From NCBI RefSeq assembly GCF_000970305.1, contig NZ_CP009517.1, positions 3,472,001 to 3,536,000 of the forward strand: a stretch of 64,000 nucleotides of DNA, read 5' to 3'. The translations under genes and the position numbers were made by a program. This document shows positions 26,070-34,749 of this stretch, piece after piece. The notes below the pieces were generated by a model, which was not told where the DNA came from, searched no databases, and worked only from the letters and a program-made list of their open reading frames with translations. The stretch comes from Methanosarcina barkeri 3 (GTDB lineage: Archaea; Halobacteriota; Methanosarcinia; Methanosarcinales; Methanosarcinaceae). Within the stretch, counting starts at the first letter, position 1; every line of letters starts with the position of its first letter.

Positions 26070-26846
26070 TTATAAACAACCCCACATCCTGTGGGTCTGA
26101 GGGATAACTCGTGTGTCTATAATCTCAAGCAGGCTTTTCTGAAGTTGCATAATATTCTGTACGGATGCCTGTATAGATCCAGAAGGTCTCAGATTCGTTA
26201 CGTCACGTCCAATAGGGGTTTCAGGCTGAAGTATCACACAGGATACGTAGGGAACTATAGCTTCTACAGCTGAAGTTACAACTTCTAATTCCGTACTGTT
26301 ATCTACAACAATCTTGCAAAAGCAATCTCTTGAATGGTTTTTTCTCAGAAGCCTGAAGCACTCTACTGTATTTTCCATATGGGTTTCCCGGGCTTCAGAC
26401 CCTATATCCCGGAGTGATGCCGGAAGTTTGAAATCTCCGGACACATAAGTAACCTTTTCAGTAAGCTTTCTGGCCTGCTCAGGCAAAGTCATATTGGATT
26501 CAAGATAAAGTGGCAAGGCCAGATTCAACGTTTCTATGAAATCTGCATGCATGAGAGGTTCTCCCCCTGTCAGGGAGACTGAATGTAGCTTATTGAAAGG
26601 ATGCAGCATAACTTCCAGCTGGCCGACACTTACAGGGTTTTTGATCTTCTCAAAACTTCCACTCCCTTCCACCTGCTCATAATCACAGGTTCCGGGGTTT
26701 GCAAAGTCAGTATCACAGTAATTGCAATTGAGATTGCAGCCGGAAAAGCGGACAAAAGCCTGCCTTACTCCAACATATGGGCCCTCACCCTGCACAGAAC
26801 AGAAGACCTCCCTTATAGGAGCAGAAATAAAGTCAGAAGTCGTCAT
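26070..26846 (-). CDS. queE: 7-carboxy-7-deazaguanine synthase (QueE)
   Basis: Radical SAM enzyme making 7-carboxy-7-deazaguanine. Seen: IREVFCSVQGEGPYVGVRQAF, FSGCNLNCNYCDTD (CxxxCxxC cluster), SLTGGEPLMH, VSGDFKLP and QPETPIGRDV, ending QTHRMWGCL. It is 258 aa, slightly longer than bacterial QueE. Its start overlaps the DUF366 stop by one base, so they are co-translated. Confidence 0.93.
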   Translation of the reverse strand: MTTSDFISAPIREVFCSVQGEGPYVGVRQAFVRFSGCNLNCNYCDTDFANPGTCDYEQVEGSGSFEKIKNPVSVGQLEVMLHPFNKLHSVSLTGGEPLMHADFIETLNLALPLYLESNMTLPEQARKLTEKVTYVSGDFKLPASLRDIGSEARETHMENTVECFRLLRKNHSRDCFCKIVVDNSTELEVVTSAVEAIVPYVSCVILQPETPIGRDVTNLRPSGSIQASVQNIMQLQKSLLEIIDTRVIPQTHRMWGCL

Positions 26847-27406
26847 TATATAATCCCCAGAGGCCTGGACTTTCTCAGATCCTTTTCTATATCCTCAAAT
26901 TCACGGACATAGGCTTTTCCTACTGCCTGCATAAAGTTTGCAACCTGTTTGTCTTCTCCGATCCCTGCATCTTTCAGATTTCCGTACACATTGTGAGATA
27001 CATTAATACCGAAGTGGATTTTTTGTGAAACCGCAGAGGTACTGGCAATAGAGACTGTCAGTTTCTTACCATTCAGGAAAAGGTCATCTCCTTCCCGGGT
27101 TGTGTGCACTCCGAAATCTGAAAGGTACTCTCTTACAAGAGCTGTGAAAAAACGTTGCCGTGCATATATAAGTTTCAGGTCTGTAGAGTCAAAATGTTCG
27201 ATAATGAAACTTACCATATCTTCAGACCAGATCGATTCATTTGCCCTTCGGTCTTCCAGGTCGATCATGTGTTCAATTTTTACGTCGCAGGCCCCTCTGA
27301 AAACTACAACCGAATCTTCCTGAACTCCAAAACTATTGTAGGCCCAGAGAGAAGAAATCTGGCTCCCATCATAATCAAATTTCTCAGGTAAAACAATGCA
27401 TTTCAT
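26846..27406 (-). CDS. DUF366 family protein in the archaeosine cluster
   Basis: 186-aa archaeal protein matching what I recall of DUF366: MKCIVLPEKFDYDGSQISSLWAYN, GACDVKIEHMIDLEDRRA, IWSEDMVSFIIEHFD, and SQKIHFGINVSHNVYGNL. The exact biochemical role is not established to my knowledge. Tight overlap with queE and proximity to queC and queD suggest a step or helper in preQ0/archaeosine metabolism. Confidence 0.8.
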   Translation of the reverse strand: MKCIVLPEKFDYDGSQISSLWAYNSFGVQEDSVVVFRGACDVKIEHMIDLEDRRANESIWSEDMVSFIIEHFDSTDLKLIYARQRFFTALVREYLSDFGVHTTREGDDLFLNGKKLTVSIASTSAVSQKIHFGINVSHNVYGNLKDAGIGEDKQVANFMQAVGKAYVREFEDIEKDLRKSRPLGII

Positions 27407-27409
27407 AGA

Positions 27410-27555
27410 ACTATCTCTGCAAGTTTTTCTGCAAGTTTTTCTGCAGGCTTCTTCTTAATTCTTTCTTAATGTACTTTGTTGGCTGACATCTGTCTAATAT
27501 TACTGATTATTACTGATTATTACTGATTACTACTGATTACTACTGATTATTACTA
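27410..27555. other. Repeat-bearing spacer in the que operon
   Basis: Contains a run of TACTGATTAT decamers (27504-27555) just downstream of the queC stop (27578), and a doubled TTTTTCTGCA phrase near 27422. No gene seen. Confidence 0.55.
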
Positions 27556-27577
27556 ATTCCAGGTGTTTCTTTTCGGC

Positions 27578-28279
27578 TCAAATTCCAAGTCTCTCCAGAA
27601 GAGGATCTTTTACACCTGTATTTTTAAACGCACGTGCCCTGCGCACGCAGCTTTCGCATTCCCCGCAGGGGATATCTCCTCCATGATAGCAGCTCCAGCT
27701 ATACTCAAGCGGAGCTTTTGCTTCCAGAGCTCTTCTGACGATTTCGGTTTTTCCAAGTTCAATTAGAGGAGCGAATATCTTTACCCCGTTCTGGGTGGAG
27801 TAGGAAAAAGCCCTGTCCATTGCCTGTACGTATGCAAGGGAATTGTCAGGGAAAGTGCCTGCCTCTTCTCCGTTAAAGCCCACTACGATGTAATCACATT
27901 TCCTGCTTTCGGCAAAGCTCCCTGAGATATTGAGCATTACTCCGTTTCTGTTAGGTACCCAGACAGCTTTTGCTGAAGCGTCTGTAATTTCTGAAGGAGC
28001 CGTTTCACCAATGTCCTCAAACGATAAAGCTGGGACTTCAACATCCCTGTTAACGAGAGAAGTAGATGTTATTTCTGAAAGCCAGTCCAGTTTTATAACC
28101 CTGTGCTCAATTTCGAAGTATTCACATACCTTTCGTGAGTACTCAATTTCTCTCTCTCTGGCTCTCTGCCCATAATCAAAGGTAATAGCCATCTCAATGC
28201 CAAAATCTTCCGCTGCGATTGCGAGCGCCGCAACTGAATCAAGCCCGCTGCTCAGGAGGGTTATAGCTTTCATTTTCAC
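27578..28279 (-). CDS. queC: 7-cyano-7-deazaguanine (preQ0) synthase QueC
   Basis: ATP-dependent amidoligase producing preQ0 from 7-carboxy-7-deazaguanine, the precursor of archaeosine at tRNA position 15. Seen: the PP-loop [44 protein letters not shown], and the C-terminal zinc site [20 protein letters not shown]. Normal length (about 233 aa). Starts at GTG 28279 or ATG 28273. First gene of the operon. Confidence 0.94.
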   Translation of the reverse strand: MKMKAITLLSSGLDSVAALAIAAEDFGIEMAITFDYGQRAREREIEYSRKVCEYFEIEHRVIKLDWLSEITSTSLVNRDVEVPALSFEDIGETAPSEITDASAKAVWVPNRNGVMLNISGSFAESRKCDYIVVGFNGEEAGTFPDNSLAYVQAMDRAFSYSTQNGVKIFAPLIELGKTEIVRRALEAKAPLEYSWSCYHGGDIPCGECESCVRRARAFKNTGVKDPLLERLGI

Positions 28280-28851
28280 TCACTAATTAACTTTATTTTA
28301 ACTCAAGAGTCTAAATATCTGATTAAACCACTTTTTAAACTCAACAGGAAATTTAACTAATTATTTTAGACTTAACAGGAAATTTAACTAATTATTTTAA
28401 ACTCAATAGGAACTAAAATCATCTTTTAAACTTAAGAGGCAATTTCTTGAACTTGTAATTGCAAAATTATCCAGGTTCATTGAATCAGGAGTATAAAGAC
28501 GTATTCTTCCAGGACTCTCTAGATACTCTTCAGGGATTATTTCAATAATACCAGCAACTCGTATTTAAAAGTAGCTGTCCTCTTAATGAGATTTAGGGCT
28601 CAACCTATGGATTTGTACTGATTTAGACTCATTCCGTGCTAGTGTGAAGGTGTTCTGAGTGCAGGTGTAAAAGCAGTTTCCGTTAAAGTTTAATCTTAAG
28701 TTCTCTCAACTTCGATAAAGAATCTTATTATAAATCCTATTTTAAAATTTAAACCCTTGAATAAGACTCTAAAAACCTGTTTTACCAAATTATTTTTAGC
28801 AAACAGCACTATATATTGAATAAGGAAAGTTAATCGAAGAGGTGGGAATAC
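28280..28851. other. 570-bp divergent spacer
   Basis: Lies between queC (minus) and the phosphoesterase (plus). Bases 28335-28440 hold loosely repeated phrases AACTCAACAGGAAATTTAACTAATTA. No other feature seen. Confidence 0.5.
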
Positions 28852-29352
28852 TTGATTGGAATTATTTCGGACTCACACGATAACATAAACGCTATCCAGA
28901 AAGCGGTAGAGTTGTTCAATGGAAAAAATGTAAAAGCCGTGCTGCACGCTGGAGATCTCGTTTCTCCGTTTACTGCTAGAGCCTTTAGGGAACTGGAGTC
29001 AAAATTTTATTTTGTGTTCGGAAATAACGATGGCGATAAAGTAACACTTACTAAGCGGTTTGAAGAAATTGGAGCTACTTCCTGCGGGGATTTTGGAGAT
29101 CTGACAATTGACGGACTGCATATTGCCCTTCTCCATGGGACAAATGAGACTCTTGTCAAAGCGCTTGCCAAATCAGGTGAGTTTGATGTGGTAGTCCGAG
29201 GTCATACCCATGAACCAGGTGTCAAAATCATTGAAGGAGTTCCTGTAATAAATCCAGGAGAAGCCTCAGGCGTGCTTTCAGAAAAGTCAACGGTTGCCAT
29301 TCTTGAGATCTCAAACCTTAACATTGAAATAATGCAGCTTGAACTTGACTAA
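28852..29352 (+). CDS. YfcE/MJ0936-type metallophosphodiesterase (166 aa)
   Basis: Calcineurin-like phosphoesterase. Metal-binding motifs are IISDSHDN (DxH), HAGDLVS (GD), VFGNNDGD (GNND), LLHGTN and VRGHTHEPG (GHTH). Length matches the small YfcE family, which cleaves phosphodiesters in vitro. Start is TTG 28852 with GAGGTG 7 nt upstream. Confidence 0.9.
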   Translation: MIGIISDSHDNINAIQKAVELFNGKNVKAVLHAGDLVSPFTARAFRELESKFYFVFGNNDGDKVTLTKRFEEIGATSCGDFGDLTIDGLHIALLHGTNETLVKALAKSGEFDVVVRGHTHEPGVKIIEGVPVINPGEASGVLSEKSTVAILEISNLNIEIMQLELD

Positions 29353-29593
29353 TTTTGTTCCTTTCTTATTTTTTAGCATAATGAGTTTTATTGATATTAT
29401 TTGGCATTTTTTGGCGTTCTTTAGTATTTTTCAGGCAAATTAAACCCGATTCTCTGGAAATAATATCGGAAATTATATTAGCTTCCTTGACTTTTCCATT
29501 TCAACAAGCTTTGAAGCAGCTTCTCATTAAAAATTCTAAGCTCATAAAGATTGTATCTAAAAATTAGATCTCTCATTTAAGGTTGTAATAGCC

Positions 29594-30007
29594 ATGGAAG
29601 CAGCAGTAAAGGAACCTACAGACTCTTTACCAGGCAAGGTAAATGAAATAAAAAAAACTTCCGGAAAAAAGAAAAGTATCCTCATTTTTGCCTGCTCTGG
29701 CCTTTCTAACACAGGAAAACTTACAATGCAGGCAGCATCAGCTCTTGCTTTCAGGAGACCTGACCTGTACAGGGCTGCAGCTGCTCATAAAGGAGTTGAT
29801 GCAGTTGAAGATGCCTTATCAGACGGGTTTAAGATTCTTGTCCTGGACGGCTGCTCGGACCGCTGCGCCACAAAAAAGCTCGAAGAAAGTGGGTTGAAAG
29901 CCGACGTATATATGATGGTCACTGAACTCGGGATTGAAAAAACAATGCCTTCGGATGTGAAGCCAGAATATGTAGAGAAAATTGTCAGAGCTATAAAAGA
30001 AGCCTGA
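29594..30007 (+). CDS. DGC-motif putative zinc-binding protein (137 aa)
   Basis: Carries IFACSGLSNTGKLTMQAASALAF, an early Cys, and VLDGCSDRCATKKLEESGL, the DGC signature with a second Cys. Family members often stand next to thioredoxin, selenoprotein or metal genes. The predicted role is thiol/metal chemistry, unproven. A second paralogue (47080) occurs in this window next to a thioredoxin-like gene. Start ATG. Confidence 0.8.
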   Translation: MEAAVKEPTDSLPGKVNEIKKTSGKKKSILIFACSGLSNTGKLTMQAASALAFRRPDLYRAAAAHKGVDAVEDALSDGFKILVLDGCSDRCATKKLEESGLKADVYMMVTELGIEKTMPSDVKPEYVEKIVRAIKEA

Positions 30008-30049
30008 CTCCAACCTCCCAACATTACTTTTAACTCCTTGTTTAGAGTA

Positions 30050-30751
30050 TTAGTATCCTCGCCTTAGAATAGCTATAAGTTCATCAGCATGAGGCATTCT
30101 TTCTTTAATTTTTGCGCAGACCGAATTGATATCATAATCGAGGCGCAGGTACTCTACTTCTCCATTTTCGGTATCAAAAACTGCACAGCTTGCTCTGGGA
30201 TCTCCGTTTCTAGGCTGTCCGACTGAACCCGGATTTATAATTGTCAGGTTTCCGAGCTTCCTGTTCATGGGGATATGAGAATGCCCGACAATAAGAAATC
30301 CTGTTTCCACAGGCTCTGCTGCTTCATTTATCATATTTTGGATTTCGTCATCCTGGGTTTCAGGTTTTATGTACTCGAACATCGAGCGCGGGCTTGCATG
30401 AGTCAGGTAGAGACTTTTCCCATCAATTTCTTCTTTTATAACGAGTGGTAATTTCTGAAGATATTCTATTTCGGGTCTGTTAAGGATTTTCCAGGTATAT
30501 TCCCTGGTTGCAATTGAAAGATGCTTATATTTGTACCCGCACTGGCAGTCCACCTTGAAAGCAACTGCATTGTCGTGGTTTCCTCTTATTACAGGAATTC
30601 CTTTCATACGCATAAGGTCAACACATTTGTCTGGATCAGGCCCATAGTCAACAATATCTCCGAGACAGATAACTCTATCATGAGAAACTTTTAGAACAGT
30701 CTCTAAAGCTTCATAATTTGCATGGATGTCGGCAATCAGCAGAATTCTCAT
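30050..30751 (-). CDS. Metallophosphoesterase (233 aa)
   Basis: Calcineurin-type phosphoesterase of the diadenosine-tetraphosphatase-like group. Motifs are LLIADIHANYEAL, ICLGDIVDYGPDP, IRGNHDNAV, LTHASP, IVGHSHIPM and NPGSVGQPRNGDPRASC. The last motif and length are typical of the archaeal/bacterial predicted phosphodiesterases. Start chosen at ATG 30751 (MRILLIADIH), because the earlier in-frame codons at 30799 add a Lys/Arg tail with no Shine-Dalgarno. Confidence 0.9.
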   Translation of the reverse strand: MRILLIADIHANYEALETVLKVSHDRVICLGDIVDYGPDPDKCVDLMRMKGIPVIRGNHDNAVAFKVDCQCGYKYKHLSIATREYTWKILNRPEIEYLQKLPLVIKEEIDGKSLYLTHASPRSMFEYIKPETQDDEIQNMINEAAEPVETGFLIVGHSHIPMNRKLGNLTIINPGSVGQPRNGDPRASCAVFDTENGEVEYLRLDYDINSVCAKIKERMPHADELIAILRRGY

Positions 30752-30814
30752 ATTTTCCCTTTTTCCCTTAGATTTCCGTACTTGTTTCCTTTCTTCCATT
30801 GTTTGTTTTTTATT

Positions 30815-30925
30815 TCCCTTTGTTTTTATCTCCCTTTATTTTTTATTTCCCTTTGTTTTATCTCCCTTTATTTTTTATTTCCCTTTGTTTTTATCTCCCT
30901 TTATTTTTTATTTTTTCTATTTTTC
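30815..30925. repeat. Pyrimidine-rich tandem repeat, ~31 bp
   Basis: Repeating TTTTATTTCCCTTTG with TTTTATCTCCCTTTA units upstream of the minus-strand phosphoesterase and downstream of the hydantoinase-type gene. Open frames through it are low-complexity artefacts. Confidence 0.85.
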
Positions 30926-30949
30926 TCTTTAGATTCTACGTTTTATCCC

Positions 30950-32878
30950 TCAAACATGTAGTCCGCGTATGCCTATTCCCATTATCAGTAAATTGGTTTC
31001 CATAGGTGGATGATTCCACCCATCAGGCGAAATCGTCCTTTTATCAATGGAAATTTCGACCTGATTTTCACTAAGGCCGCAGCCTCGCATGTAATCCGCA
31101 ACAAGCTTTTTCCCAAGTGTGGTTGCAGTATCAAGGGCTTCCGGATATGTATCGAATTTCAGCCTGCTGCCAGGGGCAAAGACCAGGAAATACTTATCTG
31201 GAGACATGAGACTAGCTGGACGTATTAGAATTTCAACTCTTTTAATGCCTTTTCCCACAAGGGCTCCAACTGCATTTCCTACCTCAGCGTGCTCGGGAAC
31301 GAGAATTTCCGCATCAATAATTTTCGTTAACTCTTCCCTATATGCCCGGACAGGTCCTCCAAGCAACACAACCGGAATGTCCAGTTTGAATTTGGCAGGA
31401 TAGTTTCCATCCAGGATTTTTGCAATGGATGTGTATGGAACGCCTGCAAGAATATAAGACAACAGATGAAGTGCCATATTCCTTGCAACCCTCTTTTTTA
31501 CGGCAGTGCAAAACTCTCCTGGGGTCATGCGCATAAGTCTTGCAAGCCTTTCTGCGCCTATCCTGGAAGCTTCGGCATTCCAGGCTGTATACTCTCCCAG
31601 TACATGCAAAGCATCAGTAGGGGTAAAGCCAATTGCCTGTACGAGGCGTTTTCTGGTAAGGGAATCTAATGTCTGAGGATAGACATCTTTTCGGATAAGT
31701 GCGTTGATTTCAGTTACCGAAACAGGCTCTTCCCCGATGACCTCCAGTACCTCGGCTTCAGCTCTGCTCAGTTCTCCGGTAGGGTAGCCGGATCTTACAA
31801 AAAACTTTGTTGGCTGAATGTTTTCTCCAAGATCTTCTCTGGCATGCATAGGCGTTCTTTTGAGGTTGTTCAAGAAATCAGGATACTTTACCGCAGCTAC
31901 TGCCAGAGGAATGACTCGCCTGGGACCAAGGAAGAGTTCCCTGTTAACGGTCCAGATATGGCTGTCCCCACCTGTAGCCGTCGTCTCCATCCTTATTGCC
32001 CTGACACGGGTCTTCCAGCCTCCTACAACGGCTCCTTCGTCGCTCAGGTCGGGAACGCCCATACAGATTGAGGAGATGTCAGTGCTTGTGCCACCTACGT
32101 CCACAACTGCGCAGGTCTTGAGCCCTGAAAGGTAAGAAGCTCCTACAAGGCTTGCTGCAGGGCCTGAAAAGATAGTTTCAATGGGTTTTTTCAGGGCATC
32201 TTTTATTCCCACTACCGAACCATCGCATTTGAGCATAAGTAGCCGTGCGTTAATCCCACGCTTCGTGATATCTGAAATAATGGACTTCACAAACTGCCTT
32301 GTTATAGGGATGAGCTGGGCATTGAGAAAAGCCGTTACAGCCCTTTCGTAAGCTCCCAGTTCCTGGGAAAGCTCATGGCCGCAGACCGCAGGCAGCCCCG
32401 TAAGTTCAAGAATCAAGTCTCTGGCCTTGATTTCATGTTCAGGATTTCTTGTGCTAAAATAGGACGATATTGCAAAAGCTGAAACCTTATCCTTGACCCG
32501 CAGAGCAAACTTCTCGATAGCTTCAAGGTCAAGGGCAGCAACCTCTTCTCCATTGTGGTTATGCCCGCCTGCAGCAAAAAGTACATGTTCTGCCGGTAAT
32601 TCTTTTTCGACCGGATGGTCTCCTATAAGGATAAGGGCTACAGGAAAACCTGTGCCTTCAAGAATTGTATTGGTTGAAAGGGTCGTTGAGACCGAAACCA
32701 GCTTTACGTTTTCGAGATATTCGGGATTGAGTCCATCAATCACGTTTTTGATGCCTTCAAGGGGGTCGGGATAGGTGGTAAGTGCTTTATTTGAATCTAC
32801 AATTTTTCCATCCGAATCCCCTACAAGCGCCGCATCGGTATAAGTACCTCCGGCATCAATCCCAAGGCTATAATGCAT
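30950..32878 (-). CDS. Hydantoinase/oxoprolinase-type ATPase (642 aa)
   Basis: Member of the hydantoinase A / 5-oxoprolinase alpha family, with an ASKHA fold: GIDAGGTYTDAALV (phosphate 1), VVDVGGTSTDI (phosphate 2) and VVLLGGPVRAY near the end. Relatives use ATP to open cyclic amides; substrate here unknown. No partner beta subunit gene lies beside it. Many methanogens carry such a single-gene form. Start at ATG 32878 (MHYSLGIDAGG) with AAGGAG upstream, not the codon at 32923. Confidence 0.85.
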   Translation of the reverse strand: MHYSLGIDAGGTYTDAALVGDSDGKIVDSNKALTTYPDPLEGIKNVIDGLNPEYLENVKLVSVSTTLSTNTILEGTGFPVALILIGDHPVEKELPAEHVLFAAGGHNHNGEEVAALDLEAIEKFALRVKDKVSAFAISSYFSTRNPEHEIKARDLILELTGLPAVCGHELSQELGAYERAVTAFLNAQLIPITRQFVKSIISDITKRGINARLLMLKCDGSVVGIKDALKKPIETIFSGPAASLVGASYLSGLKTCAVVDVGGTSTDISSICMGVPDLSDEGAVVGGWKTRVRAIRMETTATGGDSHIWTVNRELFLGPRRVIPLAVAAVKYPDFLNNLKRTPMHAREDLGENIQPTKFFVRSGYPTGELSRAEAEVLEVIGEEPVSVTEINALIRKDVYPQTLDSLTRKRLVQAIGFTPTDALHVLGEYTAWNAEASRIGAERLARLMRMTPGEFCTAVKKRVARNMALHLLSYILAGVPYTSIAKILDGNYPAKFKLDIPVVLLGGPVRAYREELTKIIDAEILVPEHAEVGNAVGALVGKGIKRVEILIRPASLMSPDKYFLVFAPGSRLKFDTYPEALDTATTLGKKLVADYMRGCGLSENQVEISIDKRTISPDGWNHPPMETNLLIMGIGIRGLHV

Positions 32879-33143
32879 GTTGAAAATTGCTCCTTTTTTC
32901 TTTTTTTGAAGTGGTTTTAACAAATGTTTTATAATTTTTACATTCGCTCGCCAGAATAAAAGAGTTTAGAAATTAAGAATTGATATAATAAAGCAGTGTA
33001 ATCTTAGAACAATAATATTTGAAATTAATGAATATATATAGTTATTTCAGGATAATTTGAAATGACTAGAAATGACAACTTTCTGTAGAAATACAATATG
33101 ATAGCTTTTTAACTAGATAACAAACAAAAAGGACCTTGGTAAT

Positions 33144-33845
33144 ATGACTTCTGCAAAATCTACCCAAAATGCTACTCCTCATCTTCCTGAGGACTATGAT
33201 TCTCGGATTTCCGGAGTTCTCCCTTTTTACTCCTGCTTTCATCAGGAAACCATTAATTTCGTCAAATCCTTGCCATCCACCCCAAAAATCTGGCTAGATA
33301 CCGGATGCGGAACAGGATCTCTGGTTAATAAGGCAATTGAAGAATTTCCGGCTACAAAGTTTCTTTTACTTGATCCCTCAGAAGGTATGCTAAATCAGGC
33401 AAGGAAAAAACTATCATCCTGCCCTGCTGACAGGCTGGAATTCCTGAAAGCTTCCTCTTCCCAGGAGTTTTCTCAAGAATTGGAAGAAAAGCCGGATGTT
33501 ATAACTGCAATACAGTGTCATCATTATCTTACCCGCGAAGGCAGGATCAGGGCGACTGGTGTGTGTTATAATCTTCTAAAAGAAGGTGGGATTTATATCA
33601 CATTTGAGAATATCAGGCCGCTAACCGAAGAAGGCATTACTTTAGGAAAACAATACTGGCACAATTTCCAGTTAGCTCACGGCAGGACTGAAGAAGAAAT
33701 AAAGGAACATCTGGAGCGCTTTGATACCGAATATTTTCCAATAACTGTTGAAGAACACCTTGAGCTTTTAAGAGAAACAGGATTCAGAACCGTGGAACTA
33801 TTCTGGTATTCTTACATGCAGGCTGGTTTTTACTGCATCAAATAA
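33144..33845 (+). CDS. Class I SAM methyltransferase (233 aa)
   Basis: Rossmann-fold methyltransferase: IWLDTGCGTGSLVNKAIEEF (SAM motif I), KFLLLDPSEGMLNQARKKL (acidic loop), VITAIQCHHYL (motif IV), LLKEGGIYITFENI (motif V). Substrate unknown. Start is ATG 33144, about 11 nt after an AAGGA. Confidence 0.85.
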   Translation: MTSAKSTQNATPHLPEDYDSRISGVLPFYSCFHQETINFVKSLPSTPKIWLDTGCGTGSLVNKAIEEFPATKFLLLDPSEGMLNQARKKLSSCPADRLEFLKASSSQEFSQELEEKPDVITAIQCHHYLTREGRIRATGVCYNLLKEGGIYITFENIRPLTEEGITLGKQYWHNFQLAHGRTEEEIKEHLERFDTEYFPITVEEHLELLRETGFRTVELFWYSYMQAGFYCIK

Positions 33846-34054
33846 GTTAGTTGTCATTATCCTTATTTTGTTTCTTATTTTTTGATTACACGATTTAAAA
33901 TCACATCAATAAGCTGACAAATTCAATCTTACTTATAGACAAAATAATTTTTTTATTAATGAAATGATATTAATATTGATTCTACATCTGTTTTTGTGAT
34001 GAAAAATAGAATAAACAGAATATTCATTTCAAATATATTTTGGCGGTAAATTAT
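33846..34054. other. AT-rich spacer
   Basis: Spacer between two plus-strand genes with GGCGGT (34042-34047) as Shine-Dalgarno for the next start. Nothing else seen. Confidence 0.4.
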
Positions 34055-34417
34055 ATGGAAGATTTAATAATTTATTTACTAATTGGTGCTGCAGCAGGTA
34101 TTTTAAGCGGACTATTTGGAATTGGTGGTGGAGTTATAATTATTCCTGCACTAGTTGTTTTACAGGGATTTTCTCAAATAAAAGCCCAAGGAACTTCTCT
34201 AGTTGCACTGCTTCCGCCTGTTGGCATACTTGCATTTCTTGAGTATTATAAAAGAGGACACACCGATTTATATGCGGGTATAATTATTTGTATTGCTATG
34301 GTTATTGGTGCTAAGTTCGGAGCACAATTTGCAAATATGCTCCCGGTAGATGTACTAAGAAAGGCTTTTGGTATATTTGTTATTTTAATAGGAATAAAGA
34401 CCTTTTTGGGAAAATAA
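34055..34417 (+). CDS. Half-length TauE/SafE-type membrane protein (121 aa)
   Basis: One TauE/SafE repeat: YLLIGAAAGILSGLFGIGGGVIIIPALV (Gly-rich signature), then QIKAQGTSLVALLPPVGILAFLEYY, LYAGIIICIAMVIGAKFGAQFA and a last helix ending FLGK. Full TauE proteins are about 250 aa with two such halves. This gene ends cleanly after one, so it would have to dimerise. Family members export sulfite, sulfoacetate or similar anions. Start at ATG 34055 with GGCGGT upstream. Confidence 0.82.
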   Translation: MEDLIIYLLIGAAAGILSGLFGIGGGVIIIPALVVLQGFSQIKAQGTSLVALLPPVGILAFLEYYKRGHTDLYAGIIICIAMVIGAKFGAQFANMLPVDVLRKAFGIFVILIGIKTFLGK

Positions 34418-34749
34418 TAATTCTACCCCTAAGGATGTAAATGTTACTCAGTTATTCAAAATCAGTCTATTGGCTGTAATTTCAACGTAAATCTAAAAAA
34501 TAAGCTAAAAAGTCTGAGTGAAAATCCTAAGTCTGAATAAAGGATTAAAATAGAATTATACTCTCAATACATATCAGAAAATCTAAAATATAATTACAGA
34601 GAATCAGTGTCTCTGAAATATGCGCTTGAAATTTATCGGTATCTCTAAAATATGAGTTTGAAACTCGTCAGGGTCTCTGAAACATGCTCTTGATATTCGT
34701 AGGAGTCTCTAAAGCTTTTCAGTTACACAAACTCCTTAAAAAAATGAAA
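34418..34749. other. Spacer with repeated phrase
   Basis: Contains three loosely repeated phrases of the type GTCTCTGAAATATG..TTGAAATT (about 34608-34700) downstream of the minus-strand helicase. No gene seen. Confidence 0.5.

Noticed and set aside
30722-31005. Three overlapping Phe/Leu-rich plus-strand frames that look like membrane proteins
   Set aside because: They are low-complexity translations of the pyrimidine-rich tandem repeat at 30815-30925.
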